DNA from: Rhizomicrobium sp.
Lineage (GTDB): Bacteria; Pseudomonadota; Alphaproteobacteria; Micropepsales; Micropepsaceae
Direction of reading: 5' to 3'
Length of the DNA stretch: 64,000 nt
Assembly (NCBI GenBank): GCA_037200385.1
Contig: JBBCGL010000001.1
Span: forward strand, 558,001 to 622,000
The translations under genes were made by a program, and so were the position numbers. Shown here one piece after another: positions 9,307 to 18,346 of the stretch. The notes under the pieces are model-generated. The model worked only from the letters and a program-made list of their open reading frames with translations. It did no database searches and was not told the DNA's origin. Positions within the stretch are counted from its first letter, which is position 1. Each line of letters starts with the position of its first letter.

Positions 9307-9449
9307 GCCGGGGACGGCTGCGCGTCCGCGGCAAACGTTAACGCTCGGTATATCGACGCTTGGGGACGTAAACGCGCTGGAAAGCACGTTGCCCCTATCG
9401 TCGCTCTGAATCGGAGATCCGCTGCCGGATTCCCGACGAAGAGACGCAT

Positions 9450-10412
9450 ATGCTGCGCGAAAAACTTGTCGTGACCCTTGCCTGGGCTGCAGCGTGCATC
9501 GCTTGCGCGATGACGGCCGACTATTTCGTCAGCATCGTGTTCATGAACGATCCGGAGGGATATACGCCGCTGACGACCTTCCTCGTCGCGACGCTGGTTA
9601 CATTGCCGTCGACTTATGCGCTGGTGAGCGGCCGCCTCGATCTGCGAAAAGCACGTGACGAGCTGGCCGCAGCCAGGGACGCGGCGCTTGCGGCCGATCG
9701 GGCGAAATCGCAGTTCTTCTCGAACATGAGCCATGAACTGCGCACGCCGCTGAACGCCATATTGGGATTTTCCGAGTTGCTTGGGCTGGAGGGCTTCGCT
9801 TCCCGCCGCGCCGAATATGCGGAGCTCATCCATCGTTCGGGCCGGCATTTGCTCAGTCTTGTCGACGATCTTCTGGATCTGTCGCGTATCGAAGCCGAGC
9901 GCCTCGAACTGCGGTTCGAAGCGCTGCAGATCGAGGACTTGATCGACGAGTGCGTGCAGACGGTCGCGTTGCGGCTGCGCGACCGCCAACTCCGGCTGAC
10001 CCGGCGGGTCGATCCGGACTTGCCGTCGCTCGACGCCGATCGCCGGGCCGTCAAGCAAATCCTGCTCAATCTCCTGACCAATGCCGTGAAGTTCAGCAAC
10101 GCCGGCGGGGAGATAACCATCGCCGTGTGCGCGGTCGCGGCCGGCGGCCTGTCGATCAGCGTAAGGGACAGCGGCATCGGCATCGCCGCTGCGGACCAGG
10201 CGCGGGTCTTCGAGCGTTTCGGCCAGGCGCGACACGATGTTTCGATCCACGAGCGGGGTGCGGGGCTGGGGCTGCCCATCGTGCGCGGCCTCGTCGAAGC
10301 ACATGGCGGTCGCGTCAGCCTGGAGAGCACGCTGGGCGAGGGCACTTGCGTGTCGGTTTGGCTGCCGCCCGCGCGGTTGACGGAACGCCGACCCGTGGCA
10401 CTTGCATCCTGA
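9450..10412 (+). CDS. Membrane sensor histidine kinase (orphan)
   Basis: 320 residues. Two N-terminal membrane helices (about residues 8-32 and 42-62) flank a very short periplasmic loop. A coil, then HisKA with the H-box FFSNMSHELRTPLNAILGFS, then HATPase_c with N-box NLLTNAVKF, G1 VRDSGIGIAAAD, F-box VFERFG and G2 GAGLGLPIVRGLVEAHGG. There is no PAS or HAMP domain, so the signal is probably sensed in the membrane. No response regulator lies next to it; the partner must be encoded elsewhere. The architecture resembles PleC/DivJ-type hybrid-less kinases but the target is unknown. Confidence 0.9.
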   Translation: MLREKLVVTLAWAAACIACAMTADYFVSIVFMNDPEGYTPLTTFLVATLVTLPSTYALVSGRLDLRKARDELAAARDAALAADRAKSQFFSNMSHELRTPLNAILGFSELLGLEGFASRRAEYAELIHRSGRHLLSLVDDLLDLSRIEAERLELRFEALQIEDLIDECVQTVALRLRDRQLRLTRRVDPDLPSLDADRRAVKQILLNLLTNAVKFSNAGGEITIAVCAVAAGGLSISVRDSGIGIAAADQARVFERFGQARHDVSIHERGAGLGLPIVRGLVEAHGGRVSLESTLGEGTCVSVWLPPARLTERRPVALAS

Positions 10413-10512
10413 GAACGAGTGCATGCATTCCTCGCCAGGCTCCGGGCCTGGCCACAAGGTCCGGTCGCCACGGTTGCCTTGTCGGAAGACGCCCGGTATT
10501 TGATCGGCCGAT

Positions 10513-10588
<76 letters not shown>

Positions 10589-10652
10589 TCCATGGCCCGG
10601 CTTGCGGCGCAACGGCGGCTCCGGCGTGCGGATCGAATCGGATACCGCGAAC

Positions 10653-11327
10653 TCAGCGCGGCGCGATCGAGATGTGGTCCGGCGTGACGGCGCCGCCGGA
10701 GAGGATCATGGTCATGGCCTCGTCGCCCTGCAGCGCCGTCGGCGTCACGCTGGCGAGCGGCACGATCTGCAGATAGCCCGAGGTCGGGTTGGGGGCGGTC
10801 GGAACATAAACCGCCGCCAATTCCTCTCCCGTGCGCGCGTCGGGAAAGGTCCGCATCACGAAGCCGATGGCCTTCAATCCGGGACTGGGGAAGTCGAGCA
10901 GCACCACGCGCTGCAGGTTGGCGTCCGGCTTCTGGCGAAGGACGTCGACGAGTTTCTTGGCCGCGGAATAGATCGTCTCGACCAGCGGGATGCGCGCGAT
11001 CATGTGCTCGAACCCGCGGATCAGGCGCTGCCCGATCATGCGGCTGGCGATGGCGCCGATGGAATAGAGCACCAACAGGGCCACGACCACGCCGGCGACC
11101 CACCGCACGTTTTCGTTCTCGAGCCAGGGCCGCAGGGCCGGAACGCGCCCCTCCAAAGAGTCGGTGAATGCGGCCGCCAGCGGGTGGCCCCAGGCCGACA
11201 GGGTCGTGAGAAAGAAGTCGAACACCAGCCAGACGACGATCAGCGGCGTCACCGTCAGCAAACCGGCGATCAGGTTGGACTGGAAGTTCGCCTGGAACAG
11301 GTGGCCGCCGGGCGGTCTTCTGCGCAA
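10653..11327 (-). CDS. DUF502 membrane protein
   Basis: 224 residues with two membrane helices, at about 17-42 (NLIAGLLTVTPLIVVWLVFD) and 75-95. The hallmark region is GFEHMIARIPLVETIYSAAKK followed by VVLLDFPSPGLKAIGFVMR and AVYVPTAPNPTSGYLQIVP, which defines DUF502. Function is unknown; plant homologues (COV) affect vascular patterning. It is transcribed away from metG, with a 118-base divergent region between them. Confidence 0.9.
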   Translation of the reverse strand: MRRRPPGGHLFQANFQSNLIAGLLTVTPLIVVWLVFDFFLTTLSAWGHPLAAAFTDSLEGRVPALRPWLENENVRWVAGVVVALLVLYSIGAIASRMIGQRLIRGFEHMIARIPLVETIYSAAKKLVDVLRQKPDANLQRVVLLDFPSPGLKAIGFVMRTFPDARTGEELAAVYVPTAPNPTSGYLQIVPLASVTPTALQGDEAMTMILSGGAVTPDHISIAPR

Positions 11328-11445
11328 ATGGCCCTCCTTTCCCGCCGAAATCGGGGCTTTGCAAAGCGGCCCCGCTGCGCTTAAGGGTGGACGGATTCGC
11401 GGCAGAAGTTAATCTGCGCGCCCTTTGTCCAGGCAGTCCCGCAGC

Positions 11446-13164
11446 ATGAAACGCGTCCTCATCACCTCGGCGATCCCCAGCGTCAACGGCGTCAAGCATC
11501 TGGGCAATCTCGTCGGCTCGATGCTTCCGGCGGACGTGTTCGCCCGTTTCTGCCGCGCCCGCGGCTACGAGACGCTGGCGATCTGTGCGACCGACGAGCA
11601 CGGCGCGCCGATCGAGCTTGCCGCCGCCGAGGACGGCATCCCGGTCGCCGCCTATTGCGACAAATGGCATGCGGTCCAGGCCGATCTCGGGAGCCGCTTC
11701 GGCCTTTCCTGGGATCATTTCGGACGTTCCTCCTCCGGCCAGAACCGCGAGCTGACCTGGCACTTCGCGCGCCAGCTGTGGAAGAACGGCCATCTCGACG
11801 TGCGCACGACCAAGCAGGCCTATTCGGCGACGGATGGCCGCTTCCTGCCCGACCGCTATGTCATCGGGACCTGCCCGCATTGCGGCTATGACCGGGCGCG
11901 CGGCGACCAATGCGAGAATTGCACCCGGGTCCTCGATCCCATCGACCTGATCGAGCCGCGCTCCGCGGTGTCCGGCGCAAAGGACATCGAAATCCGCGAC
12001 AGCGTGCACCTGTTCCTCAAGCAGACCGATTTCATCGAACAGCTGCGCGACTGGATCGCCAGCCACAAGAGCGACTGGCCGGTGCTCGCCACCTCGATCG
12101 CCAACAAATGGCTGGATGAGGGGCTGCAGGATCGCGGAATCACCCGCGACCTCGAATGGGGCTTTCCGGTGCCGGACGACATCGCCGACGGCCAGCTCGC
12201 GGGCAAGGTGTTCTACGTCTGGTTCGACGCGCCGATCGAATATATCGGCGCGACCAAGGAATGGGCGGACAAGAACCAGCTGACCGAAGACGCCTGGCGC
12301 GGCTGGTGGCACGGCGAGGCCGCAAAGGACGTGACCTATGTCGAATTCATGGGCAAGGACAATGTGCCGTTCCACACCATCATCTTTCCCGCGATGATCC
12401 TGGGGACCGGCGAGCCTTGGAAGAGGGTCGACCGGCTCAAGGCCTTCAACTACATCAACTACGACGGCGGCAAGTTCTCGACCTCGGGCAAGCGCGGCAT
12501 CTTCATGGACGGCGCGCTCGACATCCTGCCCGCCGATTACTGGCGCTACTACCTGATGGCGAACGCGCCGGAGAGCTCCGACACCAATTTCACCTGGGAG
12601 CATTTCGCCGGCATCATCAACAAGGACCTCAACGACGTCCTGGGCAATTTCGTCAACCGGGTGACGAAGTTCTGCGCCGCGCGCTTCGACGGCAAGGTGC
12701 CGGCGGAAGGCGAATACGGCGCGGACGAGGCGGCGCTGTGCGCCGAGCTCGACAAGCGCATCGCACAGTACACGGAATTCCTGGAGGCCACCGAGTTCCG
12801 CAAGGCGCTGGGCGAGCTGCGGGCGATCTGGGTCGTCGCCAACGAATACATCACGCGCGCCGCGCCCTGGACGCATTTCAAGGCCGACCGCGCCAAGGCG
12901 GCCGCCGGGATCCGGATGGGCCTCAACCTCGTGCACCTGTTCGGACACCTGGCCTGGCCGGTGATGCCGGACGCGGCGCGGGCGATTCATGGCGCGATCC
13001 AGCCCGCGCCGACGGTCATTCCGTGGCCGGACGAACCGATGACGCGGTTCCTGCGGCAACTCGAACATGGCCAGACCATCCATCCCACGGACGTCCTGTT
13101 CGCCAAGATCACGGACGAGCAGATCGCCGAGTGGCGGATCCGCTTCGGCGGGACGGCCGTTTGA
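11446..13164 (+). CDS. metG: Methionyl-tRNA synthetase
   Basis: 572 residues from ATG at 11446. It charges tRNA-Met. The class I HIGH-like motif is in VNGVKHLGNLVGS and the KMSKS equivalent is KFSTSGKRG. A zinc knuckle with four Cys (CPHC then CENC) lies between them. The DEHGAPIE and WFDAPIEYIGAT blocks are characteristic. It lacks the C-terminal tRNA-binding/dimerisation domain seen in some bacteria, which is normal for the shorter type. Its stop overlaps the TTG start of the acetyltransferase gene. Confidence 0.95.
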   Translation: MKRVLITSAIPSVNGVKHLGNLVGSMLPADVFARFCRARGYETLAICATDEHGAPIELAAAEDGIPVAAYCDKWHAVQADLGSRFGLSWDHFGRSSSGQNRELTWHFARQLWKNGHLDVRTTKQAYSATDGRFLPDRYVIGTCPHCGYDRARGDQCENCTRVLDPIDLIEPRSAVSGAKDIEIRDSVHLFLKQTDFIEQLRDWIASHKSDWPVLATSIANKWLDEGLQDRGITRDLEWGFPVPDDIADGQLAGKVFYVWFDAPIEYIGATKEWADKNQLTEDAWRGWWHGEAAKDVTYVEFMGKDNVPFHTIIFPAMILGTGEPWKRVDRLKAFNYINYDGGKFSTSGKRGIFMDGALDILPADYWRYYLMANAPESSDTNFTWEHFAGIINKDLNDVLGNFVNRVTKFCAARFDGKVPAEGEYGADEAALCAELDKRIAQYTEFLEATEFRKALGELRAIWVVANEYITRAAPWTHFKADRAKAAAGIRMGLNLVHLFGHLAWPVMPDAARAIHGAIQPAPTVIPWPDEPMTRFLRQLEHGQTIHPTDVLFAKITDEQIAEWRIRFGGTAV

Positions 13165-13655
13165 GGATCGCGCGTCTCGCGCCGGAGGACGCCCAAGCCG
13201 TTCGCGCCGTGCGGCTCGAAGGTCTCAGGAACCATCCGGAGAATTTCGGCACCGATCACGACGAGGAAGCGTCGCAGCCGATCGCATGGTGGCGCGCGCG
13301 GCTAAGCCGTCCCGGCGGCGCCGGCTTCGGGGCCTGGGATGGAAGCGGCGGCCTGGCAGGCATCATCAGCTTCAGCCAGGAGGCTCAGAAGAAGCATCGT
13401 CACCTCGGCAGCATCGGCGGCTTCTATGTGTGTCCGTCGTATCGCGGCAAAGGTGTCGGCGACGCCTTGATGCGCGCGGCCCTCGACGCGGCAAAGCAGC
13501 ATGTCGAACACGTCATGCTCACCGTGACCTCGTCCAACCTGGGCGCGATCCGGCTTTATGCGCGGCATGGTTTCACGGTGGTGGGACGCATGCCGGCCTC
13601 CATCCGGGTTGACGGTGTCGATCACGACGAGCTGCAGATGTGGCGGAAGGCGTAG
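13161..13655 (+). CDS. GNAT N-acetyltransferase
   Basis: 164 residues from TTG at 13161, which overlaps the metG stop (TTGA) and so suggests coupled translation. It is a GNAT fold: motif A reads IGGFYVCPSYRGKGVGDALM (acetyl-CoA pyrophosphate loop RGKGVG), and motif B reads LTVTSSNLGAIRLYARHGF. The substrate is unknown. Being fused in transcription to metG suggests housekeeping rather than stress expression. Confidence 0.88.
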   Translation: MRIARLAPEDAQAVRAVRLEGLRNHPENFGTDHDEEASQPIAWWRARLSRPGGAGFGAWDGSGGLAGIISFSQEAQKKHRHLGSIGGFYVCPSYRGKGVGDALMRAALDAAKQHVEHVMLTVTSSNLGAIRLYARHGFTVVGRMPASIRVDGVDHDELQMWRKA

Positions 13656-13665
13656 TCGGCTCGTG

Positions 13666-15360
13666 TCAGGGGCCCTTGCCGCGGAGCGCGAGGTCCTTGA
13701 GATCCAGCTGCGCTTTGACGAATGGCTGTTCCATCGCATAAGGGCTGTTCTTGGCGCGACACGCGGACGGGTAGGCGACGGTCTGCGAGGTCCCGCGATT
13801 GAGCGCAATGATCTGCTCCTGGCAGGCCGCCGTTTCGGACGGGCGCAGCGCGCGGATCCCTTCGGCTCCATACACGACGGCAACGTTGAGATTCCCCACA
13901 ACGGCCAGTCCGATCACGGCGGCGAATGCGACCTTCGCAACCGCGCCCCAGCGCGGCGCCGTCAGACCGCGGGGATTCTCCGAGGCTGCCCATGCAAAGC
14001 CGTAGACCAACAGGATCATCGGGATCAGGGAGCCGCGCATCGCATAGTTGTGGGACACCGGAAAGGAGACGACCGCGGTGCTCAGCAAAAACAATGTCGA
14101 CGCGACGGCGACCGCACCCAGGGGCGACTTCAGGAATTTCTGCCCTGCCAGGGCGTAGGCATAGAGCGGTAGCCAGCCCACCTCCAGGATCATCTCGAAG
14201 GCGACCACGCCGATTCCGACGACGCCCCAAAAAGCGCTGCCATGATGCATGTCGCGCCAGTAGCGATAAACGATGCCGAGCGCCGGTCCTTCGCCGGAAC
14301 CGGTGTTGCGGTAGATATAGAGCAGCGGCAGCGCGAGCAGCGCGGCGACCGCCAATCCGGGCAGCAGTTGTCGCGGCCGTTCCCGCAAGACGCGAAGAAG
14401 CAGCGGCGACAGGGCGACGAAGCCGCCGAGCACGACGAAGAGCGAGGAGAACAGCGCGAAGCCAAGAAGCAGCCCCGCCGCGAGATAGGCCAGGGGAGCG
14501 TCCTTCGGCTTGAGCGTCCGCGGCTCGGTGACGAGCATCACGGCGAACAGGACCGCGACGACCGCAGCCAGGTGCTGCGGCACCCACAGGAACAGGCTGG
14601 TGACGGAAGAGAACTGATTGCCGCTCCAGAAGGCGCCCTGCCACCACTCGACATCGACCAGTGCATGATGCTTCCAGGCTGCGTAGAGCGCCGCGGCGCC
14701 GTCGGGGACCGCGCCGGCGACGAACAGCGCAATGATCGCAAATTTCCGTGCCGGCGGCGGCAGCACATGCCGCTGAAACAGGATGAAAGCGAAGGCGAAA
14801 GCGATGCCGATCAGACCGGCATCGAGCGCATAGGTCGCCTTGATCGCGGGTCCGAGGCCGATCAGCTTCAACAGGCCGGATGCCGCAGCGGCGGGAAGCC
14901 AGGCGAGATAGTAATAGTGCAAATAAGCGTCCGGCTGATAGTTCAGCCGCGGCGGGAAATGGGCCGTTGTCACGAGGCTTGCGACTTCCTGGAAGTGCCA
15001 GGGATCGTCGGTGGTGATGGCGTCGACCAGATGGCCCGTCAGATATTCGTCCGTATAGAGCATCTGTCGAAGCACCGCGATGAGTGCGGCGTAGCCGAGA
15101 AACGCCCACTCGTAGCCGGCCAGAGGCGCCGTATCGGATACGACCGCGACCCGCCGGAAAAGCCAGAAGAAGCCGGCCGCCAGCACGACCAGCACGAGCG
15201 GCAGGAGGTCGGCCCTGAGCGCGAAGGCGCATAGCAGCGAGCCCGAGCAGAACGCGGCGGCCAGAATCGCAAGGATGAGCGTAACGCTCGTCCCGGCCGC
15301 AGATGTCCGTGTGGCGGTGCCGCGATACGTCACGCCGCTCCGATCCGCCGTGTTCGCCAT
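13666..15360 (-). CDS. Large polytopic membrane protein, possibly GT-C type glycosyltransferase
   Basis: 564 residues from ATG at 15360, with roughly 12 hydrophobic segments. A first luminal/periplasmic loop carries acidic and aromatic residues (TTDDPWHFQEVASLV, then LNYQPDAYLHYYYLAWLPAA), the pattern of GT-C enzymes that use polyprenyl-phosphate sugars. A longer C-terminal loop ends the protein. No exact family is recognised, so glycosyltransferase is a tentative reading. The SD is weak (GGGATGG about 10 bases upstream). It converges on the acetyltransferase with 10 bases between stops. Confidence 0.65.
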   Translation of the reverse strand: MANTADRSGVTYRGTATRTSAAGTSVTLILAILAAAFCSGSLLCAFALRADLLPLVLVVLAAGFFWLFRRVAVVSDTAPLAGYEWAFLGYAALIAVLRQMLYTDEYLTGHLVDAITTDDPWHFQEVASLVTTAHFPPRLNYQPDAYLHYYYLAWLPAAAASGLLKLIGLGPAIKATYALDAGLIGIAFAFAFILFQRHVLPPPARKFAIIALFVAGAVPDGAAALYAAWKHHALVDVEWWQGAFWSGNQFSSVTSLFLWVPQHLAAVVAVLFAVMLVTEPRTLKPKDAPLAYLAAGLLLGFALFSSLFVVLGGFVALSPLLLRVLRERPRQLLPGLAVAALLALPLLYIYRNTGSGEGPALGIVYRYWRDMHHGSAFWGVVGIGVVAFEMILEVGWLPLYAYALAGQKFLKSPLGAVAVASTLFLLSTAVVSFPVSHNYAMRGSLIPMILLVYGFAWAASENPRGLTAPRWGAVAKVAFAAVIGLAVVGNLNVAVVYGAEGIRALRPSETAACQEQIIALNRGTSQTVAYPSACRAKNSPYAMEQPFVKAQLDLKDLALRGKGP

Positions 15361-15674
15361 GCAGGAAGACCATCCCATTCCTGGGACCTGTATAGCAGAA
15401 GCGCCGCCGCACGGAATGCGGGACGCCGCCTTGTCCGCGAACGCCGGACATTTTTGTGGGGATATGGATGAAATGGCGTTTGGACCGACTCGGTTCAAGG
15501 GGTGGCGGAAAAATAGTTCGTAGACGGAATATCCCCCACCGAGGCACGCCACGCCCGCGATACGCCTGGGGATTTCATCGCCGGCCGGGGGATAAGCAGC
15601 GGCGCTCCGGCGCGACGGCGATATTTTATTTCAGAGATATTTTGGCGAGGCTATCTTTGACAAACCGAGGGGTA
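15361..15674. other. Intergenic region, no gene seen
   Basis: About 310 bases between the start of the polytopic membrane protein and the end of the ankyrin gene. It should hold the promoter of the membrane protein gene. The right half is less GC-rich and begins the accessory patch. No convincing coding frame, RNA or clear promoter was found. Confidence 0.5.
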
Positions 15675-15974
15675 TCACTTGGCGCCGGCTTTCAGAAGTT
15701 GCAATTCGATGTCGGTATAGCGGATGTCGTCATCGCTATGCCTGAATGGGCTCGTTCGGGCCAATTTCAGCGCCGTGCTGTCGTACTTGTCCCTCGCATT
15801 TACATCTGCCCCTGCGATGAGAAGTGCCCTCACACAATCTACCCTTCCCATCCCGGCCGCATACATGAGCGCAGTTGATCCGTTGTCGGCGCGCGCATTC
15901 ACATCTTCGCCCGACTCTATTGCAGCATTTAATGCGCTCAGATCGCCATCTGTGGCAGCCTTGAAAATGGTCAT
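15675..15974 (-). CDS. Small ankyrin-repeat protein
   Basis: 99 residues from ATG at 15974 (an earlier GTG would add six). About two and a half ankyrin repeats: DLSALNAAIESGEDVNARAD, then NGSTALMYAAGMGRVDCVRA and LLIAGADVNARDKYDSTALK. There is no signal peptide or membrane helix, so it is a cytoplasmic protein-binding module. Base composition is lower in GC than the flanks. It lies next to a decayed DUF3800 gene, which suggests a horizontally acquired patch. Partner unknown. Confidence 0.78.
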   Translation of the reverse strand: MTIFKAATDGDLSALNAAIESGEDVNARADNGSTALMYAAGMGRVDCVRALLIAGADVNARDKYDSTALKLARTSPFRHSDDDIRYTDIELQLLKAGAK

Positions 15975-16023
15975 TGCAGGGTGCCCTCCCAACGTGTTTA
16001 CCGCTCGGTCGCAGCACGCGCCT

Positions 16024-16170
16024 TTAGGGCTTCGCCTTCGCGATCTTCCCCTCGAACCGAGCCTTGTCCTCGTATGCGCCTAGGCGCCTGGCGACGGATT
16101 CGAAATCTTGAGACAGAGCGCGTATATTCGCCTGCTTTTTCTTAGTCTTTGGCGATCTTACTTTGGCCAT
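16024..16170 (-). CDS. Small basic protein beside the DUF3800 remnant
   Basis: 48 residues. It begins MAKVRSPKTKKKQANIRALS and goes on with a helical, charged part ending in KIAKAKP. The start codon overlaps, on the opposite strand, the start of the DUF3800 remnant. From memory, short Lys-rich proteins of this look occur beside DUF3800 genes, which is the main reason to believe it is real. No domain is known. Expression and even coding status are uncertain. Confidence 0.5.
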   Translation of the reverse strand: MAKVRSPKTKKKQANIRALSQDFESVARRLGAYEDKARFEGKIAKAKP

Positions 16171-16482
16171 GAGCAAGCAAGCTCAAATTCCCGACTACGA
16201 ATACGTAGCATATATAGACGAGGCAGGCGATCTCGGTCTTAAGCGGTTGCGTCCCAAGCATCGCTGGGGGCGAGCGAATGGTTTGTCTTGGGGGCCGCAG
16301 TCGTTTCTAGGGCCAACGAGGAAGCGGTCAATACTTGGGTTCAGGACATTCTCGAAACCGTTCGCGGCAAGCAAATTCCAGGGCAGCGCCAGGTACTTCA
16401 TTTTCGGCAATTAAACGACATGCACACGCGCCAGCATTAGCTCTGGGTTTGTCAAAGACAATATCGCCGATATTTTTCCGTC
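16169..16482 (+). pseudogene. Frameshifted, truncated DUF3800-domain gene
   Basis: The N-terminus in one frame reads MSKQAQIPDYEYVAYIDEAG, the DUF3800 start with its IDEAGD acid motif. Near 16255-16270 the frame shifts by one base; the next frame continues GASEWFVLGAAVVSRANEEA and then VLHFRQLNDMHTRQH before a stop at 16438-16440. A third frame resumes as ALALGLSKTISPIF up to the neighbouring transferase gene. The three pieces line up in family order, so this is a decayed gene with at least two indels and a missing C-terminal half. DUF3800 proteins often travel with mobile or defence regions. Confidence 0.8.
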
Positions 16483-16502
16483 GCGCCGCCGGCGGTCCGG
16501 GC

Positions 16503-17234
16503 CTAAAGCCTTTGCCAGCCGTCCCGGCCCAAAGCTTCCATCGGCTTGAAGCGGGTCTTGTAGGCCATCTTCTCGCTGCCCTCGACCCAATAGCCGAGAT
16601 AGACATGCGGCAAGCCGCGGCTGCGCGCATCGCGGATGTGGTCGAGGATCATGTAGGTGCCGAGGCTGCGTGCATCCTCGCCGGGATGGAAGAAGCTATA
16701 GACCATCGAGACGCCGTCGCGCAGCACATCGGTCAGCGCGCAGGCGATCAGCGGCCCGGGGGTGCCGTTCGTGCTGTGGCGGCGGTATTCCACGATCTGG
16801 GTATCGACCGGGGTCTCCTCGACCATCGCGACATAATCGAACAGGCCCATGTCCGACATGCCGCCGCCGGCGTGCCGCGAGTCGAGATAGGTGCGGAGCA
16901 GGGCGAACTGCTCCCGCGTCGCCTCGGCCACGACCTCGCTGCGGACGAGATCCGCGTTGCGTCTCTCCACGCGCTTGAAGTTGCGCGAGGGCTCGAATTC
17001 GTTGACCAGGATGCGGACGGAGACACAGGCGGAGCAGCCTTCGCAGGCGGGCCGATACGCGATGGACTGGCTGCGGCGGAAGCCGGAATGGGTAAGGGCC
17101 TCGCTCAAGGGCTGGGCTAAGGCGCCGGACAGCCGGGCGAACACTTTGCGCTCGATATGGCCGGGCAGGTAAGGGCAGGGCCCGCCGGGCGTCAGGAAAA
17201 ATTGTGGAACGCGTGCATTATGCTGATCGGTCAC
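16503..17234 (-). CDS. bpt: Aminoacyl-tRNA-protein transferase (Ate/Bpt family)
   Basis: 243 residues from GTG at 17234; GGGAGG lies 12 bases upstream, and family members start just before PQFFLT. An alternative GTG is at 17255. It moves an amino acid from tRNA onto N-terminal residues of proteins (Bpt: Leu onto Asp/Glu), marking them for ClpAP degradation. Signatures: CPYLPGHIERKVF, the Cys cluster ACEGCSACVSVRI, and the acceptor-site block YLGYWVEGSEKMAYKTRFKP. Its length is normal. Confidence 0.9.
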   Translation of the reverse strand: MTDQHNARVPQFFLTPGGPCPYLPGHIERKVFARLSGALAQPLSEALTHSGFRRSQSIAYRPACEGCSACVSVRILVNEFEPSRNFKRVERRNADLVRSEVVAEATREQFALLRTYLDSRHAGGGMSDMGLFDYVAMVEETPVDTQIVEYRRHSTNGTPGPLIACALTDVLRDGVSMVYSFFHPGEDARSLGTYMILDHIRDARSRGLPHVYLGYWVEGSEKMAYKTRFKPMEALGRDGWQRL

Positions 17235-17304
17235 GTCTCGGTCCGGCCTCCCCACGGGAGGACTATGACAAAACTCCGGGGCGGGGCGCCAGCCCGCTTT
17301 CGCA

Positions 17305-18225
17305 TTACAGTTGATGGCCCGGCGGCACGGGCGGCGCCTCGCGCAACAGGACGATGCTGAGCCGGCGGTTGGCGGAGGCGTTGGGGTCCTCGGGCAGCAG
17401 CGGTTCGGACCCGGCCTTGCCGGCGACCTCGTAGATGCGGTCCTGGACCAGGCCGCCGGAGGTCAGGAGCGACCGGGCCGCATTGGCGCGTGCCGAAGAG
17501 AGTTCCCAGTTCGTCATCCCGCTCGGCCCCTCGAACGTCGTCGCTTCGGTATGGCCGCTGATCGAGACCCGGTTGGGCAGCCGGTCGATGATTCGGCCGA
17601 TCTCGGCCAGGAGGCGCTTGGTATAGGGCATGGGCTCCGACGTGCCCTGCTGGAACATCGGGCGGCCATCCTGGTCGACGAGCTGGATGCGCAGCCCTTC
17701 GGGCGTGTTGTCGATCATGACCTGCTTGGAAAGCGTGGCGATGTCGGGGTTGTCCTGGATCGCCTGATGGATCGCCTCGGCGGCATGGGCGAAATCGCCG
17801 TCCTGCGACGAGGCCGTGCCATGGCCGTCCGCGCTGTCGGTGGCGCCCTGGCTGTTGGCGCTGGCCGCGCCGCCATGGACGGTGCCCGCCTGCGACGAGT
17901 GAGTCGGGTTGGCGGGGGAGGAAGGGCTGTTCCTCTGGAAGACGGAGGCCGCGCCGCCCGCCTTGGAGCTGTCCTCGCCCATGACCTTGCCGCCCATCAC
18001 GCCGCCGGCGCCCGAGACGGTCTGGGCGATGCTCTGCGGCGCGAAATAGTCGGCGATGCCGCGCTTCTGCTCGGGCGTCGTGGTGTTGATCAGCCACATG
18101 AGCAGGAAGAAGGCCATCATCGCGGTGACGAAGTCGGCATAGGCGACCTTCCACGCGCCGCCGTGATGGCCGCCGTGACCGCCCTTCTTGATGCGCTTGA
18201 TGATGACCGCGCCGTCGCTGGCCAT
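17305..18225 (-). CDS. motB: Flagellar motor protein MotB
   Basis: 306 residues. The N-terminal stator helix reads WKVAYADFVTAMMAFFLLMW with the proton-carrying Asp at residue 31, right after a His/Gly-rich basic tail. A Gly/Ser-rich linker (about 70-165) is followed by an OmpA-like peptidoglycan-binding domain (ISGHTEATTF and SSARANAARSLL). MotB anchors MotA to the cell wall in the flagellar stator. No motA lies next to it, so it is separated from its partner. It is divergent from the flavin reductase gene. Confidence 0.9.
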   Translation of the reverse strand: MASDGAVIIKRIKKGGHGGHHGGAWKVAYADFVTAMMAFFLLMWLINTTTPEQKRGIADYFAPQSIAQTVSGAGGVMGGKVMGEDSSKAGGAASVFQRNSPSSPANPTHSSQAGTVHGGAASANSQGATDSADGHGTASSQDGDFAHAAEAIHQAIQDNPDIATLSKQVMIDNTPEGLRIQLVDQDGRPMFQQGTSEPMPYTKRLLAEIGRIIDRLPNRVSISGHTEATTFEGPSGMTNWELSSARANAARSLLTSGGLVQDRIYEVAGKAGSEPLLPEDPNASANRRLSIVLLREAPPVPPGHQL

Positions 18226-18346
18226 AGCCCGAATCCCGCTTTATTACCCTCGTTGGACGGGTGAGACGGTCTTTTCGCCGCCCCATGCCTCGCCTAACGT
18301 GCCCTGGAACCATGCCTTATGGCGCCTTAACCGAGTGTGAAACGCG

